Source of the DNA: Comamonadaceae bacterium G21597-S1 | Lineage (GTDB): Bacteria; Pseudomonadota; Gammaproteobacteria; Burkholderiales; Burkholderiaceae_C | Direction: 5' to 3' | DNA: 64,000 nt | Assembly: GCA_027214345.1 (NCBI GenBank) | Contig: JAPWHR010000004.1 | Span: forward strand, 132,001 to 196,000 | Part shown: positions 24,561 through 33,010 of the stretch, piece by piece | Position numbering within the stretch: the stretch's first letter is position 1 | Layout of the letters: every line of letters begins with the position of its first letter | Program-made: the position numbers and the translations under genes | Notes under the pieces: generated by a model | What the model was told of the DNA's origin: nothing | The model's input: the letters and a program-made list of their open reading frames with translations, nothing else | The model's database searches: none

Positions 24561-26006
24561 TCAGGCCGTGGCCGGGGTCGCCAGGCTGCCGTGGGATTCG
24601 GGCGCCAGGAACAGGAATCCGAGGTCGGTGGTCTTGGGGTCGAACGCCGACTTGCCGCTCACGCGCATGGAGCTGCGTACCAGCTCGGTGGCGTCCGCGG
24701 CATCCCAGTCGTGCGGTACCTTTTGTCCGTTGGTGACGCCGCGCAGCACGAGCTGGTGGCGGATCGCCACATCGAGCGCCGGCCCGAGCTTGACCGCCTC
24801 GTCGATCTTGGAGAGCACCGTCGGTTGTGCCTCGACCGACTTGAATGCGGCCACCACGTCGTCCAGCGTATCGCCATGGGCGCCGGCGTTGAGCACCAGC
24901 AGCCGGCGCACGTCGGGCAGGTCGAGCACGTCGAGCGCGTCGTTCTTGCGCGGGTCGCGCGGTGCCAGTCCGGTGGTGTCGATCAGCACCATCTTCTTGG
25001 CCGCGAACAGGCCAAGCAGGTCTTGCAGTGCGGCGCGATCGTGGGCCAGGTGGGCCACCAGGCCCAGGCCGCGCGCGTGCTCACGCAATTGCGCATGGGC
25101 GCCGACGCGCTGCGTGTCGAGCGTGATCAGGCCGACGCTGGCCGGGCCGTGCACCTCGGCACACAGGCCGGCGAGCTTGGCTGCGGTGGTCGTCTTGCCG
25201 ACGCCGGTGGCGCCCACCAGCGCATAGATGCCGCCTTCCTGGTAGATTGGAAGTTCATGATCCGCCGTGTGGATGTTGCGCCGGATGGCTTCCATCATCC
25301 ACTGCATGGCTTCCGGCGCCGCCATGGTCTCGGGCATGCGCTCGAGAATGGCGCGCGACAAGGCCGGCGAATAACCGGCGCGCAGCAGCTTGAGCATCAG
25401 GTTGGCCTGGATCGGGTTCTGGCGCGCCTGGCCGAGCCAGGCGAAGGTGTTGAAACGCTCCTCGATCAGGTCGCGCATGGACTGCAGTTCGTCGGCGATG
25501 CTGCGCGCGCCGACAGCTTGCGCCGGCGACGCCGACGCTGCGGGGGCGGCGGCTGCCGGTGCCGGCGGGACGTTGATCTGCATGCGCGGGCGTGGCGCGG
25601 GAGCCGGCGCCGGAGCAGGGGTCTGCGCGCGCAGGCCGACCTCCTCGATCGCCACCGGTGTTTCGGTCTGGCGCCGGCGCAGCATGCGTTCGCGCACATA
25701 GTCCTGGAACGACAACGTGCTCATGGCCAGCTGCGCCGTGTCCTGCTGCACCTGCTGGTGCGAGGCGGGAAGCGCCCGTCCGGGTGCCACCTTTTCCGAG
25801 ACGACCGGTGGCGCCGCGCGCTCCTGCGGCGCCGCGGGACGCGCGCGGGGCTCCAGGGCGCCGACGCTGTCCTCGGTCGTGGCCATGACCTCGACACCGA
25901 GGGCGGTCTGGCGGTTGGACAGGATCAGCGTGCCGTCGCCGAAGGCCATGCGGGCCTTGGCCAGCGCTTCGCGCGAGGTCGCGCCGGTGAATCGTTGGAT
26001 GTTCAT
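24561..26006 (-). CDS. flhF: SRP-family GTPase FlhF
   Basis: A 481-residue GTPase that sets the place and number of flagella, usually at the pole. Residues 1-40 are the conserved N-terminal MNIQRFTGATSREALAKARM region; 50-170 is a low-complexity Pro/Ala linker; the NG domain carries Walker A GATGVGKTT at 265-273 and LIDTTGLAPRD for the G3 element. Overlaps the flhA stop by 4 bases. The partner ATPase gene flhG, commonly found between flhF and fliA, is missing: only 123 bases separate them. Confidence 0.95.
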   Translation of the reverse strand: MNIQRFTGATSREALAKARMAFGDGTLILSNRQTALGVEVMATTEDSVGALEPRARPAAPQERAAPPVVSEKVAPGRALPASHQQVQQDTAQLAMSTLSFQDYVRERMLRRRQTETPVAIEEVGLRAQTPAPAPAPAPRPRMQINVPPAPAAAAPAASASPAQAVGARSIADELQSMRDLIEERFNTFAWLGQARQNPIQANLMLKLLRAGYSPALSRAILERMPETMAAPEAMQWMMEAIRRNIHTADHELPIYQEGGIYALVGATGVGKTTTAAKLAGLCAEVHGPASVGLITLDTQRVGAHAQLREHARGLGLVAHLAHDRAALQDLLGLFAAKKMVLIDTTGLAPRDPRKNDALDVLDLPDVRRLLVLNAGAHGDTLDDVVAAFKSVEAQPTVLSKIDEAVKLGPALDVAIRHQLVLRGVTNGQKVPHDWDAADATELVRSSMRVSGKSAFDPKTTDLGFLFLAPESHGSLATPATA

Positions 26007-28090
26007 GTGGCTGCACCTCGCAGGATCGGTCCGATGCGGATCGTATGGGTTTCAGGTATTTCGCTGTGCGCCAGCACCTGCAGGCGCGGCGCGACGCGGC
26101 GAACCAGGCGTGCAATGGCGCTGCGGATCGGGTCCGGTACCAGCAGGCAGGCCGGTACGCCGGTCTCCTCCTGCTTGAGCGCCACCTCGGCTGCGGTACG
26201 GGTGAACATGTCGGCCACGCCCGGGTCGAGTGCCGGTCCGTTGCTGTTGCCCAGCGCCTGCACCAGCAAGCGCTCGAGCGCAGGGTCGATGGCGATCACG
26301 TTGAGCTCGCGCGTGGGACCGTAGATCTGCTGCACGATGGCGGGGGACAGGGCGACACGGATGCGCTTGGCCAGCTCTGCCGGGTCGGTGGTGTTGACCG
26401 CGTGTTCGGCCAGCGATTCGACGATGGTGCGGATGTCGCGGATGTGCACGCCTTCGTCGAGCAGCAACTGCAGGACTTTCTGGAACACGGCGATGGAGAC
26501 CATTTTCGGAACCACTTCCTCGATCAGTTTGGGAGCCAGCTTGGCCACGTGGTCCACCAGCTGCTGGGTCTCGGTTCGGCTGAGCAGGCGCGAGGCCTGC
26601 ACCTGCATCAAGTGTGACAAATGCGTGGCCATCACGGTCTCGGAATCAACAACGGTAAAGCCGGCCATTTGCGCCGCTTCCTTCTGCCGGTCGTCGATCC
26701 AGTGTGCCGGCAGCCCGAAAGCCGGATCGGTGGTGGCGGTTCCGATCAGCGGCGTCGTGATGCCGCCCGGATTGATCGCCAGGAACATGCCCGGGAAGGC
26801 CTCGCCTTCGCCGACGATGACGCCGCGCAGCGTGATGCGGTAGCCGCTGGGTTTGAGTTCGAGGTTGTCGCGGACATGCACGGCCGGTGGCAGGAAGCCG
26901 ACCTCCTGCGCGAACTTCTTGCGCACGCCCTTGATGCGGTTGAGCAGGTCGCCCTGGCGGGTCTTGTCGACCAGCGCGATGAGCCGGTATCCCAGCTCGA
27001 GTCCGAGCTGGTCTACCGGTTGCAGGTCGTCCCAGCTGGCCTCGCCATCGCCGGCCGGCGCGGCGTCGGCTGCCGCCACCTCCGGTTCGGCCGGCGGCGG
27101 CTTGTGCGCCAGGATCCATGAGCCATAGGCCAGGACGGCGGCGATCGACAGGAACACCGTGTGCGGCATGCCCGGGATCGCGCCCAGCACGCCCAGGATG
27201 GTGGCGGCGATGCCCAGCACGCGCGGCGAGATGAACATCTGCTGCACGATCTGGCGGCCCAGGTCGTGTTCCTTGCCCACGCGCGTGACCACCATGGCCG
27301 CCGCGACCGAGATCAGCAGGCCCGGGATCTGCGCCACCAGGGCGTCGCCGACCGCCAGCAGGACGTAGGTGTCGGCCGCCTGGCCAGCGCTCAGGCCGTG
27401 CTGCAGCATGCCGATGGCGAAACCGCCGATCAGGTTGATCAGCAGGATCAGGATGCCGGCCACGGCGTCGCCGCGCACGAACTTGGAGGCGCCGTCCATG
27501 GAGCCGTAGAAGTCGGCCTCTTCGGACACCTCGGCGCGCCGGCGCTTGGCTTCCTTTTCGTCGATGGTGCCGGCGTTGAGGTCGGCGTCCACGGCCATCT
27601 GCTTGCCCGGCATGGCGTCGAGGGCGAATCGCGCCGACACCTCGGCGATGCGTTCGGCACCCTTGGTGATGACGACGAAGTTGATCACCACCAGGATCAG
27701 GAACACGATCAGGCCGACCCCGAAGTTTCCGCCGATCAGGAAATGGCCGAAGGCCTCGATCACCGCGCCGGCGGCGCCGGGGCCGGAGTGGCCTTCCATC
27801 AGCACCACGCGCGTGGACGCGACGTTCAGCGACAGGCGCAGCAGGGTCGTGAGCAGCAGCACGGCGGGGAAGGCCGCGAAGTCCAGGGGGCGCAGCATGT
27901 AGGCGGCCACCATCATCACCATCAGCGCGATCGCGATGTTGACGGTGAAGAACACGTCCAGCAACGCCGGCGGCAGCGGCAGCACCATCATCGCCAGCAC
28001 GGCGATCACCAGGATCGGCGCGGCCGCACCCTTGGCGAAGCTCGTGTACGGGCCCAGCGAGCGCTGCAGGCTGCTCAGCATGGGATTCAT
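26003..28090 (-). CDS. flhA: Flagellar type III export protein FlhA
   Basis: A 695-residue inner-membrane export-gate protein. Eight membrane helices occupy residues 1 to about 330, with the family signature in the loop after RFALDAMPGKQMAVDADL and the FHIPEP region; the cytoplasmic half includes TLRGVIVGEGEAFPGMFLAI and the C-terminal ATVVQKVLQLL-like segment. Starts inside the end of flhB and overlaps flhF, so the three are coupled. Length normal. Confidence 0.97.
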   Translation of the reverse strand: MNPMLSSLQRSLGPYTSFAKGAAAPILVIAVLAMMVLPLPPALLDVFFTVNIAIALMVMMVAAYMLRPLDFAAFPAVLLLTTLLRLSLNVASTRVVLMEGHSGPGAAGAVIEAFGHFLIGGNFGVGLIVFLILVVINFVVITKGAERIAEVSARFALDAMPGKQMAVDADLNAGTIDEKEAKRRRAEVSEEADFYGSMDGASKFVRGDAVAGILILLINLIGGFAIGMLQHGLSAGQAADTYVLLAVGDALVAQIPGLLISVAAAMVVTRVGKEHDLGRQIVQQMFISPRVLGIAATILGVLGAIPGMPHTVFLSIAAVLAYGSWILAHKPPPAEPEVAAADAAPAGDGEASWDDLQPVDQLGLELGYRLIALVDKTRQGDLLNRIKGVRKKFAQEVGFLPPAVHVRDNLELKPSGYRITLRGVIVGEGEAFPGMFLAINPGGITTPLIGTATTDPAFGLPAHWIDDRQKEAAQMAGFTVVDSETVMATHLSHLMQVQASRLLSRTETQQLVDHVAKLAPKLIEEVVPKMVSIAVFQKVLQLLLDEGVHIRDIRTIVESLAEHAVNTTDPAELAKRIRVALSPAIVQQIYGPTRELNVIAIDPALERLLVQALGNSNGPALDPGVADMFTRTAAEVALKQEETGVPACLLVPDPIRSAIARLVRRVAPRLQVLAHSEIPETHTIRIGPILRGAAT

Positions 28091-29244
28091 GGCCGTGCCG
28101 TCGCGGCCGTGGTGCGGCGCAGCGGATCGAGTTCGGCCGGAACGTCCGGTTCGGGCGGATCACCGGGCATCGGCGCCTCGCCGCGCAGCGCGGCCTTGAG
28201 CCGGTACACGTAGGCCAGCACCTGGGCGACCGCGGTGTACAAGGTGGTCGGAATGTCCTGGCCGATCTCGGCGTTGGCATACAACGCGCGCGCCAGCATC
28301 GGCGACTGCAGCACCGGAATGGAATGCGAGCGGGCCAGGTCGCGGATGCGCATGGCCAGCAGGTCGGCGCCCTTGGAGATCACCTGGGGCGCGCTCATGG
28401 TCTTGTCGTCATAGCGGATCGCCACGGCGTAGTGCGTCGGGTTCATGACCACGAAGTCGGCCTTGGGCACGGCCGCGACACTGCCGCTCTGGGACAACTC
28501 GCGCTGGCGCTGGCGCAGGCGTCCCTTGACATGCGGATTGCCGTCGGACTCCTTGTGCTCCTGCTTGAATTCCTGGTGCGACATCTTGAGCCGCGACTTG
28601 TGCAGGAACTTCTGCAGCGGCACGTCGATGGCGGCCACGACCAGCATCAGCATCAGCATGAAACCCATGCCGGTGGTCAACCAGTCGCCCATGTACTGCA
28701 GCGCAGCCACCGAGGGTTGCATCACCAGCGAGGCGACCGGCTGGATCGTGCGCGCCAGGTAGATGATGCCGATGGTGGCCAGCACGATGACGATGGCCAG
28801 CATCTTGCCCACCTCGGTCAGCTTGTCCTTGGTGAACATGCGCCCGAATCCCTTGAGCGGATTGATGCGGCTGAGGTCGGGCATGATGGGTTTGGTCGAG
28901 CGGACCCAGCCGCCGACCGAGATGTTGCTCAGCACCACGGCGGTCATGACGATGGAGGCGAACAGGACGCAACCCATCAGGCTGGACAAGGACATATCCT
29001 GCAGGCGGCTGAGCATGTCCTGGGGCTCGCGCACCGCGGCCGCGTCGAACGAGAGCTGGCGGGCCATGTGCAACTGGAGCCGGTCCAGCATCAGGGGCGC
29101 GAGTGCCACCACGGCAACCGCACCGACCCCGAGCACCGCGAGGTGCGAGAGGTACTGGGACCGGGTTACCTGCCCGTCTTCGACCGCCTTGCGCAGCTTG
29201 CGCTCGGTGGCTGGCAGGTTGCGGTCCTGGCTGTTCGATTCCAT
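28087..29244 (-). CDS. flhB: Flagellar type III export switch protein FlhB
   Basis: A 385-residue inner-membrane protein that changes export specificity from hook to filament. Four membrane helices (about 35-55, 90-110, 145-165, 185-210) precede the cytoplasmic domain with the self-cleavage site N268-P269-T270-H271. The last ~25 residues form a Pro-rich tail. An 8-bp hairpin sits 4 bases before the ATG and covers the only purine-rich stretch that could act as ribosome-binding site. Confidence 0.97.
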   Translation of the reverse strand: MESNSQDRNLPATERKLRKAVEDGQVTRSQYLSHLAVLGVGAVAVVALAPLMLDRLQLHMARQLSFDAAAVREPQDMLSRLQDMSLSSLMGCVLFASIVMTAVVLSNISVGGWVRSTKPIMPDLSRINPLKGFGRMFTKDKLTEVGKMLAIVIVLATIGIIYLARTIQPVASLVMQPSVAALQYMGDWLTTGMGFMLMLMLVVAAIDVPLQKFLHKSRLKMSHQEFKQEHKESDGNPHVKGRLRQRQRELSQSGSVAAVPKADFVVMNPTHYAVAIRYDDKTMSAPQVISKGADLLAMRIRDLARSHSIPVLQSPMLARALYANAEIGQDIPTTLYTAVAQVLAYVYRLKAALRGEAPMPGDPPEPDVPAELDPLRRTTAATARP

Positions 29245-29248
29245 GGTG

Positions 29249-29270
29249 CGTGGGAAGTGACGTTCCCACG
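29249..29270 (-). promoter_or_regulatory. Hairpin over the flhB ribosome-binding region
   Basis: CGTGGGAA and TTCCCACG form a perfect 8-bp stem with a 6-base loop; on the minus strand its last base lies 4 bases before the flhB ATG. GGGA, the best ribosome-binding candidate, lies in the stem. It may limit flhB translation. Confidence 0.45.
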
Positions 29271-29303
29271 ATTGTCATCAGTCGATGCGCGAACTAAAGC
29301 CCG

Positions 29304-29323
29304 AAAAGCCGGTCGTTGACCGG
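29304..29323 (-). terminator. Terminator-like hairpin between cheY and flhB
   Basis: On the minus strand CCGGTC, a 3-base loop and GACCGG are followed by C and TTTT. A short intrinsic-type terminator that could separate the flhDC-motAB-cheY transcript from flhBAF-fliA. The stem is only 6 bp. Confidence 0.5.
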
Positions 29324-29366
29324 TCACTTCGGCTGGCGCCGGCGCCCGCCCGCCGCGCGGGCGCGT

Positions 29367-29762
29367 TCAGCCCGGATGCAGGCCCAGTTTCTTGAGGATG
29401 TGGATCACCTTTTCCTCGAGCACGGCCTTGGTGAAGGGCTTGACCACGTAGCCGGCGGCGCCGAGCTGGGCGGCCAGCAGGATGTCTTCCTTGCGTGCCT
29501 CGGCGGTGACCATCAGCACCGGTATGTGCTTGAGGTTGGCGTCTTTCTTGACCTCGGCGAGCATCTGCAGGCCGTTGACGTTCGGCATGTTGATGTCGCA
29601 CACGACGAAGTCGAACTTGCTGCTGCGCAGTTTCGTCAGCGCGGCCTGGCCGTCTTCGGCTTCCTCGGTTTCGGTGAAGCCGCTGTCCTTGAGCAGATTG
29701 CACACGATCCGCCGCATGGTCGAGAAGTCGTCGACCACCAGGAAGCGGAGTTCAGATGCCAT
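29367..29762 (-). CDS. cheY: Chemotaxis response regulator CheY
   Basis: A 131-residue single receiver domain that, when phosphorylated, binds FliM and reverses the motor. The acidic pair D11-D12, phospho-acceptor D56 ([13 protein letters not shown]), the switch threonine in VLMVTAEA and the lysine in YVVKPFTK are all present. The ATG at 29762 gives the standard [19 protein letters not shown] start. It is the only classical che gene in this window, following motB at 61 bases. Confidence 0.95.
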   Translation of the reverse strand: MASELRFLVVDDFSTMRRIVCNLLKDSGFTETEEAEDGQAALTKLRSSKFDFVVCDINMPNVNGLQMLAEVKKDANLKHIPVLMVTAEARKEDILLAAQLGAAGYVVKPFTKAVLEEKVIHILKKLGLHPG

Positions 29763-29823
29763 GGAGCGGGATTCGGGGATGCACGGTCGTGCATTATCGC
29801 CGTAGCGGCGGGATGGTTCCCGT

Positions 29824-30759
29824 TCAGCGGCCGGGCGCGGAAGCGGCCGGCCGGGCCGCGGGCGTGATGATTTCGACCGGCGTGCGTTTGCCACCGAGCA
29901 GCCGTTCCTCGGCCTCCTTGGTCATCACCAGGATGCTGATGCGGCGATTGACCGGGGCAAACGGCTGGTCGGGCTCGAGCAGGTTGCTCGAGGCCATGCC
30001 GGTGACCCGTGCCAGCTTGTCGTCCGGCATGCCGGCGGCGACCAGTTCGCGGCGCGAGGCATTCGCCCGGTCGGACGACAGTTCCCAGTTGCTGTAGCCG
30101 CGTTCGCCGCTGCCGTAGGGGCTGCGGTCGGTATGGCCGTCCAGGCTGATCTTGTTCTCGACCCCGTTGAGGGCTGAGCCGATCTCGCGCAGGATGTCGC
30201 GCATGTAGACCTTCACCAGCGCGCTGCCGACGTCGAACATCGGCCGGTTCTGGTCGTCGACGATCTGGATCTGGAGTCCGTCGGGCGTGATCTCGAGCCG
30301 GATCTGGGCCTTGAACTCGGCCAGCTTGGGGTTGTTGGCGATGACCGAGCTGATCTTGTCGCTGAGCGCGGCCAGCCGGCGCGAATCCTGCCGGGCCAGT
30401 TCCGCCTTCATCGCGTCGGCAGCCGCCTTGCGGGCGATCGGATCGTTCGGGTCGCCGGTGCGATTCTGGCCGCTGACCTTGGTCAGGTCGGCGCCACCCC
30501 CCTGGATCACGCTGTCGCTGGCACCGGCACCGCTACCGCCGAGCATCGAGACCTTCAACGGGGACGAGAAATAGTCCGACAAGCCCTTCTTGTCGCCTTC
30601 GGACGTGGAGCCCAGCAGCCACATCAGCAGGAAGAAGGCCATCATGGCGGTCACGAAGTCGGCGTAGGCGATCTTCCAGGCTCCGCCATGCGTGGCATGG
30701 CCGGCCTTCTTGACCCGCTTGATGATGATCGGCTGGAGCTTCTTGGCGTCGGTGGCCAT
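29824..30759 (-). CDS. motB: Flagellar stator protein MotB
   Basis: A 311-residue stator subunit with one membrane helix and a periplasmic peptidoglycan-binding OmpA-like domain. The proton-accepting aspartate is D34 in [19 protein letters not shown]. The OmpA domain shows [14 protein letters not shown] and the [16 protein letters not shown] motif. Positively charged N-terminus as usual. Coupled with motA, 41 bases upstream in transcription order. Confidence 0.97.
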   Translation of the reverse strand: MATDAKKLQPIIIKRVKKAGHATHGGAWKIAYADFVTAMMAFFLLMWLLGSTSEGDKKGLSDYFSSPLKVSMLGGSGAGASDSVIQGGGADLTKVSGQNRTGDPNDPIARKAAADAMKAELARQDSRRLAALSDKISSVIANNPKLAEFKAQIRLEITPDGLQIQIVDDQNRPMFDVGSALVKVYMRDILREIGSALNGVENKISLDGHTDRSPYGSGERGYSNWELSSDRANASRRELVAAGMPDDKLARVTGMASSNLLEPDQPFAPVNRRISILVMTKEAEERLLGGKRTPVEIITPAARPAASAPGR

Positions 30760-30800
30760 GTCGTGGGAGCGGCTATTCGGCCGTCATTGTCGCCGCTGCG

Positions 30801-31661
30801 TCATTTCTTGCCACGCACGTGGGCTTCGAGCTCGATGAAGCTCGGGCGTTCCGTGGAGAACAACACCTTGCGACCGAACTCGATCGCGGTGGCCGGGTTG
30901 TAGCCTTGCATGCTGGCCAGCAAGGTGGTCTTGATGCACTGCAACTCCTTGCTGGCATCTTCGGACTTCTGCTCCAGCAAGCCCCCGAGTGGCTCGACCA
31001 CGGCGTACGCCAGCAAGATGCCCAGGAAGGTTCCGACCAGCGCCGATGCGATCATGCCGCCCAGCACCGCCGGTGGCTGCCCGACCGAACCCATGGTGTT
31101 GACCACCCCCAGCACCGCGGCCACGATGCCGAATGCCGGCAGGCCGCCGGCCAGCCGGGCGATGGCGGCGATCGGCGCGTGGGCCTCCTGGTGGTGGGTG
31201 TCGATCTCGCTGTCCATCAACGACTCGATCTCGTGCGCATTGAGGTTGCCCGAGACCATCATGCGCAGGTAGTCGGTCATGAACTCGACCACATGGTGGT
31301 CCCCGCCCACGGTCGGGTACTTGTTGAATATCTCGGACTCGCCCGGGGTTTCGACGTCCTTCTCGATGGCCATCAGACCTTCCTTGCGGGCCTTTTGCAG
31401 GATGTCGTAGAGCAGCGCCATCAGCTCGAGGTAGCGTGTCTTCGTGTATTTGGAGCTCTTGAGGGCCTGCGGTATCAGCGCGATCGTGGCCTTGAGCACC
31501 TTGGGCTGGTTGTTGACCACGAAGGCGCCCAGGGCGGCGCCCAGGATGGTGATCAATTCGAATGGCAACGCGGTCAGGATGACGCCGATGTTGCCGCCGT
31601 GGAAGATGTAGACGCCAAAGATGCACCCCATGGCGACGACGTAGCCGATGATTACTAGCAT
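30801..31661 (-). CDS. motA: Flagellar stator protein MotA
   Basis: A 286-residue inner-membrane stator subunit with four membrane helices. Seen: MLVIIGYVVAMGCIFGVYIF at the first helix, the cytoplasmic loop with charged residues that act on FliG, and the proline-containing GLPAFGIVAAVLGVV and GTFLGILLAYAVVEPL helices that form the channel. The sequence resembles proton-driven MotA. A terminator-like hairpin lies upstream, between it and flhC. Confidence 0.97.
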   Translation of the reverse strand: MLVIIGYVVAMGCIFGVYIFHGGNIGVILTALPFELITILGAALGAFVVNNQPKVLKATIALIPQALKSSKYTKTRYLELMALLYDILQKARKEGLMAIEKDVETPGESEIFNKYPTVGGDHHVVEFMTDYLRMMVSGNLNAHEIESLMDSEIDTHHQEAHAPIAAIARLAGGLPAFGIVAAVLGVVNTMGSVGQPPAVLGGMIASALVGTFLGILLAYAVVEPLGGLLEQKSEDASKELQCIKTTLLASMQGYNPATAIEFGRKVLFSTERPSFIELEAHVRGKK

Positions 31662-31760
31662 GTGTGCGGGGCAGGTACGGGATGCATCGCCGATGGGTCA
31701 ACATCGGCACGGTATGGTGATGGCCCATTCTATGTAACTGCGTGGGGCCCAAAACGCGAA

Positions 31761-31782
31761 AAGGGCCTCGAATGAGGCCCTT
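31761..31782 (-). terminator. Terminator-like hairpin between flhC and motA
   Basis: AAGGGCCTC, a 4-base loop and GAGGCCCTT form a perfect 9-bp stem; on the minus strand it is followed by TTCGCGTTTT. It starts about 43 bases after the flhC stop and precedes the roughly 100-base leader of motA. Good intrinsic-terminator form. Confidence 0.7.
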
Positions 31783-31825
31783 AATGCGGGTTTCACGGTG
31801 TCCGCTCCGCGCCGGCGCGCTGCCG

Positions 31826-32362
31826 TCAATGCAGCAGGATGCCGCCGGCGGCGGTACTTTTGCCCGCCCGTGCCGGTGGTTCGCACAGTCCGCAGACGAA
31901 GTGCCGGGCGTTCTCGTAGGGCTCCGTCACGAAATGGCCGCCGCAGCGCGAGCAGCGCGTCATGGTCAGCATCTGGTTGTTGACGAACTTGACCAGGCGC
32001 CAGGCTCGCGTGATCGACAGCAGGGGTTCGACGGCGCAACAGGTGATCTGTTCGGTGTACAGCTTGTAGGCCTTCATGACCGCGTCGATGTCCTCCAGCG
32101 CGCTGACCTTGCACAGGTACTCGTAGGTGTTGAGGAACAACGAGGCGTGGATGTTGGGTTGCCAGGTCAGGAACCAGTCGGTGGAGAAGGGCAACTGCCC
32201 CTTCGACGGCGAGCGCCCGGCCACTTCCTTGTACAACCGCAGCAGCCGCTCGTAGGACAGACTGGTCTCGCTTTCGAGCACCTGCAGACGGGCGCCCAGC
32301 TCGATCAATGCGACCGCGCGGCTGATCTCGCGCGATTCGTTCAGAACACTTTTGCTTGCCAT
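31826..32362 (-). CDS. flhC: Flagellar master regulator subunit FlhC
   Basis: A 178-residue subunit of the FlhD4C2 activator of class II flagellar genes. Seen: the helical N-terminal half, and the zinc-binding cysteines, CC in EQITCCAVEPL, CSRCGG and CGLCEPP. FlhC provides DNA-binding specificity. The gene follows flhD at 44 bases. Length is close to that of other betaproteobacterial FlhC proteins. Confidence 0.97.
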   Translation of the reverse strand: MASKSVLNESREISRAVALIELGARLQVLESETSLSYERLLRLYKEVAGRSPSKGQLPFSTDWFLTWQPNIHASLFLNTYEYLCKVSALEDIDAVMKAYKLYTEQITCCAVEPLLSITRAWRLVKFVNNQMLTMTRCSRCGGHFVTEPYENARHFVCGLCEPPARAGKSTAAGGILLH

Positions 32363-32406
32363 GGTGTTGCGCTTCTCCTGGTCGGTGATTGCGTGTCAGG
32401 GAAACC

Positions 32407-32733
32407 CTACAAGGTCTCTGCGAAGCGACCCGACATCAGGATGCTGGCATGCAGCCGGCTGGTGGCGTCGTTGTTGACCTTGCTGGTGGTGTGATTGGTC
32501 AGCAGGTTCCAGACGATGTCGTCGTCGACGCGGAATCGACACAGCAGCATGTTTCCCGATGCGATCTTGAGAATCTGCGCCGGCGACAGGTCCGCGATCA
32601 GGTCGGCCGACTCCTCCGACATGCCCAGGCGGAACAGCGCCTCTGCGCGGTCGGAGCGAATCAGGTTCTGGGCGAGCATCAGGTATGTCAGATTGGCTTC
32701 GCGGATCTCGGCAAGTATCTGGTCGTTGGTCAT
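32407..32733 (-). CDS. flhD: Flagellar master regulator subunit FlhD
   Basis: A 108-residue helical dimer subunit of the flagellar master activator. The ATG at 32733 gives MTNDQILAEIREANLTYLML, which aligns with FlhD; an upstream in-frame start lacks similarity. AGGACA-type purines lie just before the start. Heads the flhDC-motAB-cheY run. Its 277-base upstream gap contains no obvious sigma-70 promoter on this strand, but includes a TGTGACCTTGATGTAA sequence (around 32844-32860) faintly like a CRP site. Confidence 0.95.
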   Translation of the reverse strand: MTNDQILAEIREANLTYLMLAQNLIRSDRAEALFRLGMSEESADLIADLSPAQILKIASGNMLLCRFRVDDDIVWNLLTNHTTSKVNNDATSRLHASILMSGRFAETL

Positions 32734-32918
32734 GAAGGTGTCCTCTCTGTGTCGCGACATCGCTGTGCATCGCATGGGGCGATTCTGAACATTGGTCCAA
32801 AAACTTGAATCGGCAAACGGATGTGTCTCTTGTCAGGTTTTGTGACCTTGATGTAAGGGTATTGCGGAGGCGGACGACGCGCCTTCGGGAATTGCGCGTG
32901 AAACAGCGGGCTTTTCGG

Positions 32919-32948
32919 TTGATCGCGGCCAGGCATCGGACCTATGCT
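32919..32948 (+). promoter_or_regulatory. Possible sigma-70 promoter of the glycosylation genes
   Basis: TTGATC, an 18-base spacer and TATGCT are found about 63 bases before the glycosyltransferase start, in the flhD-divergent gap. Both hexamers match the consensus at 4 of 6 positions. No sigma-28 element was seen here, so the island may be transcribed independently of FliA. Confidence 0.4.
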
Positions 32949-33010
32949 CTTGCGTGTCCTGTTGCGCGGCAATCCGTGGATGGGAGCGCTCCGATATCCG
33001 GCCTGCCAGA

